A stretch of 64,000 nucleotides of DNA from Symsagittifera roscoffensis. Its lineage: Eukaryota; Xenacoelomorpha; Acoela; Convolutidae. The notes below the pieces were generated by a model that saw only the letters and a list, made by a program, of their open reading frames with translations, was not told the origin of the DNA and searched no databases. The stretch lies in NCBI RefSeq assembly GCF_963678635.1, contig NC_087066.1, positions 44,193,624 through 44,257,623 of the forward strand. Reading direction: 5' to 3'. The position numbers and the translations under genes were made by a program. Of the stretch, positions 46,800 to 58,650 are shown one piece after another. Position 1 is the stretch's first letter. Every line of letters begins with the position of its first letter.

Positions 46800-48960
46800 A
46801 AACTACTTTTTGATTTTCAAAAAAAGATATCGATAAAAAGAAATCCTGCTCATATGTGTGCTTGTATAATCTTCCAATCTTTTTTTAACTTTACCGTACT
46901 CTCTACAGCCTTCGAAGTACGTCCCATTGGATAGAAAGGTTTGTCGAAGTTTTTCTGCATAGGAGGCTTCGCACAATTTTTTTATACAACAAGTTATGGC
47001 CCTCGGAAGTGTCAATTTTTTTCTGTTTTGAGTTTTTTCTTTTCTCGAAAACTATTGTCTTAAGTTTTGGGTTCAATCGAAATAATGGGTTGAGGGAAGC
47101 TGACCTGAATGATTATGGCCCTCGAAAAAACTAATACTTGATTTTTGTACTGTTTTTTCAAACTATTTGACTTTTCTCGAAAACTACAGCTAATTATTAT
47201 GTTAAGTGTTCAATCGAGAAACCCGATTTTGGATGTCCTTGTTTTGCTTGTGGACAAAAAAGTTTTTGAATATTTGACCGTTTTGTTTTTTGGACTTTTC
47301 TTAGACACTACCCTATGAAATCTGAGATGAAGGTTTCAATCGAAGGAGCCGTTTGCAATTTTTTTTCCTACAGGAGAGGCGACTCCTCAGTATAACAAAT
47401 TCCAAAAATTTTTAACAGTTGCCTCTAGCTTTAGCTGGTCCCCTAGTTATCTTTTATCGAGATTTACGAAAATTTTGGTTCACCGAGTTTTTTCACATTG
47501 CTCATTTTTTTGCTTACTTTTCTTATGTTCGTGTTGTATCGCAAGTGGTGCGAAGGTCCGCTTCGCCTCTATGTATTAATTTTATAACGCTTTTTTGGGT
47601 TTACAACTTGTTTAACAAAATCACTTGGTATCTTGGCTCATAAAGAATTCAAATTTATTAGCGTCTCCAGCACGCATACTCTGGAAGTGACGAATTTGCA
47701 TCAGACGCTGATGTCCTGGGTTCGAATCTGACCATCTGTTTTTTTTAACGAGAAATTTATTTTTCCTGCATATTTTCAATTTGCTTTATTATTGAACCTT
47801 ATTAACTTTGTTAGTGGTGAAGCCGTCGCCTTTGCCCTCTAAGGTCCGGGGTTCCAATACTAAGGTCCGGCCTTTGCCCTCTAAGGTCCGGGGTTCCAAT
47901 ATGCAATTGAAAATTTTGTTTGTTAAAAATTGATTGGTCGGACTTTTGTTTATCTGCCCAAGTTTTGACGGCGTAGTTGCCACATCACGGCGTAGTTGCC
48001 ATATCAGCTCAAAGATTGTCGGCTTTCTTTCCGCTTCATAAGTTTTGTTCTGTTGCTAAAAGAAAATTTCAAATGTCTTGCTTGGCATGTTTGCCTTAAT
48101 TTCCAGCTTGATAAAAACAGGTCCTATGTAATGGCATGGGATAGGGTTTTTTTAAATTTTTTTTGAGCCGCTTTGAAAAATTTTTTTTTTGCAGTTTTTG
48201 CAAAAATTGTAGTTCCTCGAAAAGTTTCCTACCAATTTTCGAGGAACTAAAGTTTACTACCATTTTTCGAGGAAGTTCAGTTTCCTACCAAAAAGGAGTA
48301 TCTATAGAAATATAGCCTACCCCCCTGTTTGGTATGCCCAAATTTTTTTAAACCAAAAGTTATCGCCCTCGGCAAAGTCAAATTTATGATTTTTTGAACG
48401 TTTTTTGGAATTTTTTGACTTTTCTCAAACTACCCTCCTGAATCCGAGATTTAGGGTTCGATCGAAAGGACGGGTTGTGGGAAATTCCTTTGCATACACG
48501 GCTACGATCAAAAATTTTTCACTCTTCGGAGATGGCAATTTTTTGATTTGTTGACCGTTTTTTTTGGGCTTTTCTTGAAAACTAGCTTGACAAATCTGAG
48601 ATTGTGGATTCAATGGAGATAACGGGTAAGCTCCACTGCCTTAGTGGTTTTTCACAATCCCATTATCGGCATCAGAAAAGTCCAATTTTCGATTTTAAGA
48701 CGTTTTTTTAAAATTATTTTGATTTACTCGAAAACACTCTCCCTCATCTGAGATTTTGGGTTCAATCCAATAAACGGGTTTTAAGAATCTCTTTTGCATA
48801 CGCAATTACGCTCAAAATTTTAGACTGAAAAAGTTATGGATTTCTGAAGTTTTTGAACTTCTGACCGTTTTGTAGAATTTTTGAACTAAAACCGAGAGGA
48901 AAAATTCAATAGAAAGAACCGGTTACGAGAATTGTTCCCGCTGAAGCGGCGATTTCTGAT
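46800..48960 (+). repeat. Minisatellite array, family 2, locus C, with SINE insertions
   Basis: About ten degenerate units have the pattern TTATGGCCCTCG, TTTTTTGACTTTTCTC, GAAAACTA, AATCTGAGAT, TTCAATCGAAAG and GCATACGC. They are interrupted at 47537-47580 by a hairpin tail and at 47663-47905 by tRNA-like blocks (GGGTTCGAATCTGACC; a duplicated CTAAGGTCCGGGGTTCC). Confidence 0.6.
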
Positions 48961-49920
48961 TTTTTTGTACGAGAAATTTTATTTCCTTGGGAATTTTCCA
49001 ATATCTCAAAAATGTTTACTCTTCTCACTTATTTTAGTAGGGAACAACTAAGGTCTTGGGCAAAGTCTTCGCATTTCGTTTCAAGTCATTTTAAGAAATT
49101 CAAAAAAATCAAACATTTACTTCCATCGTTAGTTGGGTCAATAAGTGTCTTTTATAGAGACATACGAAAATTTTGGTTCACCTATTTTTTCGACGTTTTT
49201 CAACAATTTGGTTCACCTATTTTTTCGACAGTTTTGCTTCGACTCTATGTTATTATTGTTCCAATCATTGAAAAGGGGGAGGAACTTTGTATTCAGGTGT
49301 GTATTTTTTTTCTTTACCACGCAAAATTAGGTACCACAAAAAATCATTGGAATGGGTCGAGTGATATATCATAATAAAACCCTTTCAGCTATGAATCGGT
49401 CTGAAATTCTGGAATATTTGAATTTAATTTTGAGTGAGTGAGTAAAGCGATTGAGTAACTTTCTTCGTAAAAAATTTGCTGAATTTGCGTTTATAATTTT
49501 TAAATTTTGTGTAATTTTCACTTCATACCGTGCACAAAAAACTACACTACATTTTCTAAGCTTTTTCTGAAAGAAGTTTTCTAGCTTTTTTTATGATTAT
49601 GGTCGGAACATTTTGTGCTACTTGCACAGCAACTGGCTATCCTCGTAATTACCCTTGCAATAGGCAAGGTATTGCAATCGGGTATTAGACTTTTCCGTAA
49701 ATAACTTCCTTTGCAGGACTCATCTCCTGGACTCCTTCGTCTACTGGGCCTCTCTGTTGCAAAAGACATATTTGGACTAAGATTTGTTTTGTTAGTTATA
49801 CATTTTTCGAAATTGTAGAGTTTTTTTCGGTCATGGTTTTTTTCTGCTCATGTGTTTTCGGCTTTGTTACTACTTGGTAATTACAATTTTAAATTAAATC
49901 AACCACACGGCGCATCTGGC
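48961..49920 (+). repeat. Repeat-rich stretch
   Basis: A direct duplication GGTTCACCTATTTTTTCGAC occurs at about 49175 and 49209. 49318-49395, with AAAATCATTGGAATGGGTCG, recurs at 60001-60050. 49600-49720 resembles 9540-9640. No gene was recognised. Confidence 0.45.
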
Positions 49921-50290
49921 GAAGAGTTCAATTCTGGTCGATAGTTTTTTTTGCCCGGAGTTCAAGTTCGGGAGTTCGATTCCAGTCGAGACCAGTTTTT
50001 TGCAAACTGAATCTTTTCGGCTACTTCAAATTATTGTCTGTCTTCTTGTTTTTGTCGGCTGTTCCGAAAAAGGATTTTTTGAAAATTCGGCTTCTTAGTA
50101 GCATTCTCAAAGGTTCTTGTAAAGTATCTAATGCTGCAAATAGTTTTTTACGGATATTTTGGGCTTTTGTCAAAACTGTTATGGTTTTTATTGACAAAAT
50201 AACTACTTCATTTTTTTTTCGTTTGATTTTAAAGATAGTCTTTTTTTTTGCATCGCAAATTTTGCAAAGCTCAGCTTCGCCTCTGTGTTA
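49921..50290 (+). repeat. Long SINE-like element with hairpin tail
   Basis: Tandem B-box-like blocks (GGGAGTTCGATTCCAGTC) are followed by a body collinear with 14240-14563 and 58800-59092, and the hairpin tail at 50251-50290. Confidence 0.6.
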
Positions 50291-50539
50291 TAATTACTAT
50301 AAAGTGAATTTATTAATGCACTTTCAGCAAGGATTCAGAGCAGAGTTTCGTTAAAGGTTTGTTTTGGATTTTTGCATATCATGCATGCCTAAAATCTAGG
50401 CTTTGTTCTGGAGCTCTCATCACACGAGGAACGAAAAACGACACGGTTTTTTTTTCAAGTTTTTCTATGATTGTTTCGGAAGTTTCTATGTAACTTACTC
50501 ATCAACTGGTTCTCACTTAGATCGTGTGTTTTGTATTTT

Positions 50540-51430
50540 TGAGGTTAAATTTGACATTGCTAGAATTTGATTTGACCCTGGTGTTTTTCAAGTTGTTGAA
50601 GTTGAGACAAATTATGCTCTCCAATGACGAAAAATGAAATGGCTCAAAAAATGTGAATTACTTGTAGTTTCAAAAGTGGTTTCTATTTTCAGAATTCCTA
50701 GTGGAATAAAAACGTTTCGTTCCAGTTTTCTCTAATTGGATTAGTTTTGTAAAAAAAAAGTGTCATTCATAAAAGATTTTGAAATTCGAAAACTCGAAAA
50801 GCGTTAACGTGATTTACTTTTTTTCAAAAGTTGGAAAGGTTCAAAAGAAGGCAGCCGTTTTTGTTTCCTTTTGCTCATTGAAATTGTTCTATCTTTCTGT
50901 ATCAGAAATGATGCGAAGTTCAGCTTCGCCTGTTAAATTTGTTAATTGAATACTTTGAGATTGAATTTTCTAAAAAACGCCTATTTCCACCGTACGTTGG
51001 TTCTTTATTTTAAGAGCGAGAAAGCAAACAGTGTTATTTGAGCAATCAGCTTTTTTCCAACACATTTTGCACATGTTAAGGGATCATTTGTATAATTTTA
51101 TGCGTTAATTACTCAGCATCTGATCGATCGATCCATCTTCAGTCAAGTTCTCTAAAGCGAATTAGTTGCTGCCTGATATTCAAGGGAAATCTATGGGTGA
51201 AAATTGATCAGGCGAAATTTATTTTGAGAGTAATGAAAATATCATGATAAGAATGGCGATATTGACTGTTTCGGATCTGAGATACCATTGTTGTTTGCTC
51301 GTACATTGTTAACTGCTCTTCTTCGAAGGCAGGTATCGAAGGAGCATTTATAATTTTGATCGTCTTAGTGGTCAGCCAACAAATTTTTACCGGGGCAAAT
51401 TTTAGAAAATTTGTATACATTATGCTTAGT
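50540..51430 (+). repeat. About 800-bp dispersed repeat, copy 2
   Basis: Collinear with 43250-44062 but diverged. It contains the hairpin tail at 50910-50936. Confidence 0.6.
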
Positions 51431-51544
51431 TCATTGGAATCCAATTGACAATTTGTTAATATTTCAAAAGGATCTTGACCATTTATATAGCATGAGATAA
51501 CTCTGCTAAATGAAGCTTATTCGGTGATGCTTGTGTTTGGGTAT

Positions 51545-51772
51545 AATAATGAGGCGTGGTTAAGGAATTTTGGAAACTCGTGGCTGAGATGTGAAAGCGT
51601 TTGACCATGAATCTGGATCTCCGTGGATCGATTCCTGTTTTCTGTTAAAACTTTTGTTTTTCTATAATTTTAGTTTTTTTTTGGCATAGAACTATAGTGT
51701 ATTGCAGTTTTTCAGCTCTTTATCGAATAGTTTGTTACTTCTATTTGCGAAGGGCAACCTTCGCCTTTGTTT
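51545..51772 (+). repeat. tRNA-like head plus hairpin tail
   Basis: CTCGTGGCTGAGATGTG (A-box) and GTGGATCGATTCC (B-box) are followed by a hairpin tail at 51744-51772. Confidence 0.55.
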
Positions 51773-52419
51773 CAAAATCCATATCTTCTTGAACAAGTCC
51801 TGAAGTTTTTTTAAAAAGAATTTAAAAACTATAATAGCAATTTTTTGCTCTACTTACTCAGCAAGAGGCTAGTCTTTACTTTTCATTGAATTATTTCTAC
51901 TTTATGTGCTTTTTGAGCCGACCACGGAAAGATACTCAGTTTTGCAGTAAACAGATATATATTTTTTTAGTCTACAGATTAGTTTTTTGAACTACGAGAG
52001 AATTGACTTCTTGGTTTTTTGAGCTGTTTCGTTTCGACAAAAAGCTTGAGCAAAAAATTCGACTGAAAGCGTTTTGAGCAAATGGTTTGTGTGTAGATTC
52101 TTGAGCGAGCTTTTGCAAAATTTAAAGAAAATTATAAACAAAAAATCATGTACCGAGGTTTGAGATCATGTATCACGTTTTGAGATGCTATCAAATTTTC
52201 ATTTGCAGTATATATCAATTTTAAAAGGATTTTCTGAAGCAAGTGGTTAGAATTGAGGTTTGAAACACTTGTCCAATCATAAACGAGCAATCTGTATTGA
52301 ATAACTGGCATAACATTCGATTGTGTTACCTAAGCATTACCATTGCATTTTTTGAAATAACTCCAGAGTGTTTCCCTAATATCAGCTTGATTGGGTCCAA
52401 TAGAAAAAATTCGCCATCC

Positions 52420-52945
52420 GATTCGCTGCATGAAATAACTTGAAGTGTGTCAACGTTCGAAAAGCTTGCGAAGAAAAACCTTAACTTTTTTCGAACTGAT
52501 TCGCTCAGGAAACGACTTGAAATTTATCAAAGTTTCATTGCTCGAATAACTTACGCAGGAAAAACTTCATTTCTTCGCAAAATTGTCTAAGAACCAACTT
52601 GAAATATTTTTGTTTCACCGCTTCAGTGGCTTCGACAGAAAAACTGAAATTTTTAGCCTTCCGATTCCCTTCATAAAATGTTTTTAAATATATCAAAGTT
52701 TCATAGCTTGAATAGCGTGCTTAGATAAAATTATGCATGAAATAACTTGAATTAATTCCATGTTTCTTAGCATAATTAGCTTGCTTAGGAACAACTCGGT
52801 TTTTTCGCGAACCGATTCGGTCTTTGAAATTTAAAATTATTCATACCGATTTACATGGCTTTACTTAAATTTTCTGATGTTTCGTTGCTTGAAAAGCTTT
52901 ATCAGAACAACAATTTAATTTTTGCGAGCTGATTGATTTTTGGAG
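52420..52945 (+). repeat. Degenerate tandem repeat, units near 70-110 bp
   Basis: Repeated blocks of the type ACTTGAAATTTATCAAAGTT, TTGCTCGAATAACTT, AGGAAAAACTT and GCGAACCGATTCG occur at least five times. No coding signal. Confidence 0.5.
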
Positions 52946-52999
52946 ACGGGCTTTATTCGGAACATAGCCGAGGATTTTTACTTTTTCTCAAGTTATTGA

Positions 53000-53115
53000 T
53001 TTTCACCAATGAGAGTCCATTTTTTAGACCCTAATTTATTGAGAGTCCATTTAGCCAATGAGAGTCCTAATTTAGCCAATGAGAGTCCATTTTTTAGACC
53101 TTTATTTATTTTGAA
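53000..53115 (+). repeat. Short tandem repeat with GAGAGTCCATTTTTTAGACC
   Basis: Four copies of AATGAGAGTCC or TTGAGAGTCC lie within about 110 bp, alternating with TTTTTTAGACC and TAATTTAGCC blocks. Confidence 0.65.
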
Positions 53116-53643
53116 GACCCTGATTTCATTAGAGGGTGGCGAGTCCTGCTCAATTTCGGGTCAATGATTGCCCTGTTCATTTTGATTGCCTGTACGAATT
53201 CGCGAAAATTCGTATTGTCTCCTGGGATTATTGCATGACGGAATACAAAATTTGGTTAAATGAAATGGTTAAATCTAAAGCACATTTGTTGAAGTAACGT
53301 CATATTGTACTTTATTATTCACTAGAACATTCTTACCACTAAAACACACCAAGTTGAAACGACCAATTAAAATGCGCCACGCCGAAAAGTGATCTATTTG
53401 TTTCATTCTCCTAATAATATTCAGAAGCGCGTGCTTTTTTCTTTCCTTGTTGAACAAATTTTTCCAAATAATTACTCATCATTTGCTTGGTCTAAATTTC
53501 TGGAGATTCTTTAGGGTTTTATCTCCAAGATTCTTTCGGACAGGATTTTATCTATTGCCTGTGGCGTTTGGGATCGCGTGAACATATTTTAGAGTTGTTC
53601 ATGTTTAAACAGTTGTAGAAATTGTATGGTTCTGACGACAAGA

Positions 53644-56486
53644 ATGAGTCATCTAGTGTTGCTTTGTTTGACCCTGTGTGGTATCAGTTTGACCTCTGCC
53701 CTCTACTCTCCATCTGACGCTGTAGTCCAGCTGACCCCTGCTAATTTCGACTCCCAAGTGACCAATGGGAAAGAGTTGTGGCTAGTCGAATTCTACGCTC
53801 CCTGGTAAGTTTGAGTTCATTTTTGTTGATTGAATGAGTCCGAGACTCTTCCACCCCCCCCCCCCCCCCCCCCCCACATTTCAAATTTTCCATTTTTTTT
53901 TTCAGTTGTCTTAGGTGTTCTTATGGCTGAATGTGTAATGTTATGATGTAAGGTATGAAGAACAAATGTGTTCACAATAGTTAGTTTGTTCAGCATGCAA
54001 AATTTCTTTACAGTATGACAATGTAAAAATTTTTTTTCAAAACTTGAAATTGTCCGATTGTGGTGAAAATTGCTATGCGTACTAATTGGACCATGGCGAA
54101 AATTTTAATCTTCATACTCAACCTTGTAAGCCCATACGTTACACCATAAAATTGATGTTTTTGCGAGGTGGAGGGAAAAGGAAAAAGAGCAAGTGTTTGT
54201 CTTCATGAAGCTCCTATAAACATAGCATATACATTATTTCTGTTTTTTTTTTGTTTCTGCGTTGCCTTTTTGCTTGGGTAGCAAGAATCTCGGCTCGGAC
54301 CAAGTTAACATCCGCCCCCCAAAGCCGTGGGATTTTTCAGCCAATTAGAATCGAGCATTTTACATGCAGCGCTTAGCAAATTTATTGCGAATTAAATGCT
54401 GGGGTGGAAGATCTTCACTTGGTCATTTTCTTCACTTGGTTGAAAATGAAATTACGGGCTCTGGATCTTGTTAGGCTCTTCTCAAGTTCCCCCCTTTGAT
54501 TTCTTCTGAAATTCAATATATTGTGGTGTATTTAAAATGACTTTTGTCAATATAAACTGCATTAAAACGTGTCAGAGTGAACAAGTGAACAAATTTTCAC
54601 ATTTCTTACATGCAAAATGCCATGTGAACAATTTTTAAACAGCCTAATTTTGCAATTTTCCGAGGGGGGTGGGAAACTGGAAAAGAGCCAAATTACTTGC
54701 TGTTTAGGTGTGGACACTGCAAGAACTTAGCTCCCGAATGGAAGAAAGCAGCCTCTGCATTGCAAGGAGTAGTCAAAGTGGGCGCTGTTGATGTGGACGC
54801 CCATCAGGAGTTCGGATCCAGGTTCGGAATCAAGGGTTTCCCAACCATCAAAGTGTTCGGTGCCAACAAGAAGTCTCCTACTGAATACAACGGTGCTAGA
54901 ACTGCCAGTGGAATTGTAGATTCGGCTATGGCAGAGCTGAAAAAATTAGTTAACGCCAGGCTAGGCGGAAGTGGAAGTAAAGGCGGATCCTCGGGAGGTG
55001 GCAGTGGCAACAACAAAGATGTGATCACGCTGACTGATTCGAACTTCGAAGAGATGGTGATGCAAAGTGAAGACATGTGGCTTGTGGAGTTCTTCGCCCC
55101 CTGGTGTGGTCACTGTAAGAAATTGGCGCCCGAATGGGCAAGAGCGGCCACTGACCTGAAAGGAAAGGTCAAACTGGGCGCTGTGGATGCCACTACTGAG
55201 ACAAATCTGGCCCAGAAGTGAGTTTTTTTTTCATCGTGGTTCTTCGCCGTGTGTAGCTTGAGCATCCTCTTAAATTTACTACAGAAACGTCCTCCACCAA
55301 CGTCCTTTACTACAGAAACGTCCTCCGCAAAACGTCCTCCACCCAACGTTGAATTTAAATTAATTTTGATAAGCGCTGCATGTAAAATGCTCTATTCTGA
55401 TTGGCTGAAAATTCGAACTCAGAACCAAGTTAGCACCTCCCCCCTAAACTGATTGGGGGGGGGGGGGGGAGGAGGATGTTAACTTGGTCCCAGAAACGCG
55501 AAGGGCTCTTTTTCCTTTTCCCCCACCTGCAAATTTTTCGGAGTAAATTTTCTGTTCAGATTGTCAGATTGTTATTAAATTTGGCATACGGACTAATTAG
55601 GCCACGACAAACTTATTTGTTCTTCATATTCAATCTAGTAAAACCACTCGTTACACCATGAAATCGATGCTTATGTGAGGTGGGGGGAAAGGAAAAAGAG
55701 CCACGCGAAGATATTTTGTCCCCGTTCATACTTTGTTAAAACCGCTACAAATATGTTAAGATGCCGCGGAAATAAATAGGAAAAGACTCACGACTTGTAT
55801 TAATAGAATATGAGGCTTAAGTTGTCTTCAGATAAAGAGCGTTTGAGATAAATGATCTCTTAATCTCAAATTTCCTTCTCAGGTATGGAATTCGAGGCTA
55901 CCCCACTATCAAACACTTTCCCTCTGGAAAAGCAGCCAAACAGAGCCCAGTGGACTATGACGGAGGGAGAACTGCGAGTGACATAGTGGCGTGGGCCGAG
56001 ACAAAAGCAGTCGTGAACTACCCGCCACCCGAATTGACACAAATCATCGACGCCGAAATTCTTAAAGAAGCGTGCACTGAACATTCCGTGTGTGTGGTTA
56101 CCTTTCTCCCACACATTTTAGACGATATGGCTGTTGGCCGAAATAAGAAACTAGCCCTTTTGAAGAAGATCGGAAACGAGTTCAAGCAGAAGAATTGGGG
56201 ATGGGTTTGGGCGGAAGGAGGCACCCAGCCTGCCGTTGAAAGCGCAGTCGGCGTAGGCGGTTTCGGCTACCCAGCCATGGTTGTAGTGAACGTGAAAAAG
56301 AACGTGTTCGTGACTTTGCGAAGTGCCTTTGATGAAGAACACGTGACCGAGTTGCTGAAGGCTGTTTCGGTTGGACGAGGCAGAACTGAACCTCTTCAGT
56401 TGACTGAATTGCCGAAAGTTGACAAAATCGAAAAGTGGGATGGCAAAGATGGAAAGCCTCCTGTTGAAGAGCACGATGAGTTCTAA
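53644..56486 (+). CDS. PDIA6: Protein disulfide isomerase A6 (P5 type), three exons
   Basis: Exons: 53644-53804, 54708-55217 and 55883-56486; introns 903 and 665 bp with GT-AG ends, splitting W|CGHC and K|YGIRG. The product is about 424 residues (human about 440). The start at 53644 gives a 19-residue signal peptide ending before LYSPSDAV, as in the family; an ATG six codons upstream (53626) is possible. There are two thioredoxin domains, each with WCGHCK (Cys 55/58 and about 187/190), a Gly/Ser-rich linker, then the b domain (PPPEL...[19 protein letters not shown]). It acts in the ER lumen, oxidising and isomerising disulfides of secretory proteins. The C-terminus is VEEHDEF instead of a KDEL type, and the usual acidic tail before the retrieval signal is short. 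AATAAA at 56576-56581. Confidence 0.95.
54298..54376. repeat. Inverted repeat arm, PDIA6 intron 1
   Basis: The reverse complement of this arm matches 55370-55490 in intron 2, with TAAGCGCTGCATGTAAAATG shared exactly and GATGTTAACTTGGTCC at the far end. A second pair, the AGGTGG..GGAAAAGGAAAAAGAG block at 54163-54187 against 55504-55530, extends the pairing outward. Confidence 0.75.
55370..55490. repeat. Inverted repeat arm with poly-G tract, PDIA6 intron 2
   Basis: Partner of 54298-54376, containing a G run at 55455-55470. The two arms bracket exon 2 alone. Confidence 0.75.
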
Positions 56487-56575
56487 AGGAGAGTTTGAAG
56501 TGACCAAAGTATCAGTTGTTTTTAATCACGCATACTTTGCTTCGAATAGCAGTTCAAGATATCAAAAACAAACAA

Positions 56576-56581
56576 AATAAA
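56576..56581 (+). terminator. AATAAA polyadenylation signal of PDIA6
   Basis: It lies 90 bp after the stop codon on the same strand. Confidence 0.7.
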
Positions 56582-56619
56582 TTGTCATTACTGAAAATAC
56601 AATAATATATGTGGTTAAA

Positions 56620-57412
56620 TTTGTTCGCTTCAAGCTGAAATGTGTTAATAATTGTTCAGTCTTTGGAAGACCCGTGAAATCATGGATTATAAGTAATATA
56701 ACAATGATGTCCTTATTTGTAAAAAATTGTCTTATGAGGTGTTGTCTTTACGTTTTTTGGAGGGCTTAATCTGATATATTTTCTGAGGTAATATTGTTAA
56801 AGTTTGTTCAACAATAGTGAAATTTTAAAGTTTGATTTTATATTTTTCATAAGCCAAGGTATCAGAGCTAGTTAACATATAGACTCAGGGTCGGATTTTA
56901 GGGGGGTGGTCAAAATTTTCTCAAGTCCCTAAAAATGCCTTTTTTGGCTGTTTTTTCAAAGTTTTCCCTGCTTTTTTTTCAAAATTTTGCCTGCGGTGCA
57001 TAAAATTTGACCAAAAAGGTCTTTTTAATGCTTTGGGAGAGCTCGGAAAATCAACAATGTGGTCGACTTTAAAAAAAAGGTCGACAAATTTTTCGATAAC
57101 TTTTTGAAAATCCGCCCGCAACCTCGAGAAGATCCTAGATCCACCCGTGCATAGAATGACCTTTAATGATTTCCTTGAAAATAGTTTTTGCAAGGCAGTG
57201 ATTCTAATTATTGAACAAGTTTACAGTTGGTCCGTTAATATTTGTTCGATGTGTTAATTAGATTGCATGAGAAGAATTTCGAATTTCTCGACACTATGTA
57301 CTGGCTACAAGCATGTGAGATTTTTTAAATAGAAGTATCCAACTAAAATTGAGTCAAATTTCAAGAGCAATCTAAGGTTTGTTTTAAACGAGGTGTAATA
57401 GCTTCAGTGGCG
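56620..57412. other. Intergenic, no gene recognised
   Basis: AT-rich. A reverse-strand frame at 56921-57193 is lysine/phenylalanine-rich low-complexity sequence with no family likeness. Confidence 0.35.
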
Positions 57413-57830
57413 CTCTATGACGTAGTCACTTTTCTGGTGCGATAAAAACGGATTGTGTACATGAATTATCTTTGAAACTGATTAATTACCATGCATGCGA
57501 AAAGCTGGATAATGTTAACGTAACTTCATTAAAAAAATACATGTGGTAGAGGAAACATTGAAGGAGCCAAAAATAGGACTCGTCGCCTATTGATTGAGCT
57601 CGCTATTTTGATATGCGAGTCCTTTTTTGGCTTTTTTGCCGTTTCTTCTACCACCTGTGATTTTAACCAAAAAATTTACGTTAACATTGGCCAGTTTTTC
57701 GCATGCATGGTAATTGTTCAGTTTCAAATGCAGCCTTGTAGAAACTGAACAATTACCTCATGCAGCCTTGTAGAACCGTACACAATCTGTTTTTATCCGT
57801 GGCGGATTGTTAGTAGAAAAAGCTCCACTT
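57413..57830. mobile_element. Foldback element with long imperfect inverted arms
   Basis: The left arm (about 57413-57590) and right arm (about 57605-57830) are imperfect reverse complements over most of their length. Shared blocks include GATAAAAAC.GATTGTGTAC, AATTACCATGCATGCGAAAA, AATGTTAACGTAA and GGACTCG. The right arm holds a small internal duplication (GCAGCCTTGTAGAA twice). The ends look like AGTGGCGCT and AGTGGAGCT. No clear target duplication was found. Confidence 0.65.
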
Positions 57831-58650
57831 TCGCAAATACGAAGACATAAACGTACTGTTTTGAGCAGGTGGATTGTTTAGAAAAATGCATTGAAAGGTC
57901 AAAGCTTCGTATGCCTTTGTCTTGAGTGGTATAATTTATGTGAATCAGTGTAAGAGACATTTAAAACTTTCTAAGAGATATCGAGGCCCTGAACTCAAAT
58001 GTAACAGTTATTTGACCTGCTGTCATGTTTTTGAATTTTACGAGGTTCAAAAAATTGGAAAGTTTTCAATAATTCGGACGGAATTATGCGCTTTTATGCA
58101 TTTTTCTTGCTTTTATGCATTTTTCTCAAATTATCATTGCGTAGGCGCAACTTAGTTGAGCGTGGCGATTCAATCAATTTTCATAACGCTCAAATATTTG
58201 TTACGAATTGAATTAAGGCAAGTGAATCAATCCCAGTAGTTCGCTATTAGACTCAAACTTCGTTTTTCTGTGACTGTTACTTTTTGAGGTTGAGTTTCTT
58301 TCAAGGCTCATTTCTATATTTGATTGCTTTTTCTTCGAGCTCCTTTTGTTTGTGCGTGCGAGGTGCAGCTTAGCCTTAGTTTCAGTCATCCCATTTTTTG
58401 GTCCATACTTGATCGAAAAAAAAAATCAATCAGATACTATTTCATGAATATGCGACTCGTCAAAGCATATACCTTCTTTTAATAGTTAATTTTTTAGCGC
58501 ATCTGTAGCTACTTATAAAAAAATTAAATGCTGAATTGAGAATATGTAATTTCAATTTGCCAAGTTTTCTGTTTTACGTATTACCTTTTCAACTCGCGTT
58601 TGCATTACGTATTCGCCCCCTCACGTGAGCACTTATAGAGTAACGAGCGA
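57831..58650. other. Intergenic, with one weak hairpin tail
   Basis: A weak hairpin-tail copy lies at 58352-58384. No gene was recognised. Confidence 0.35.
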
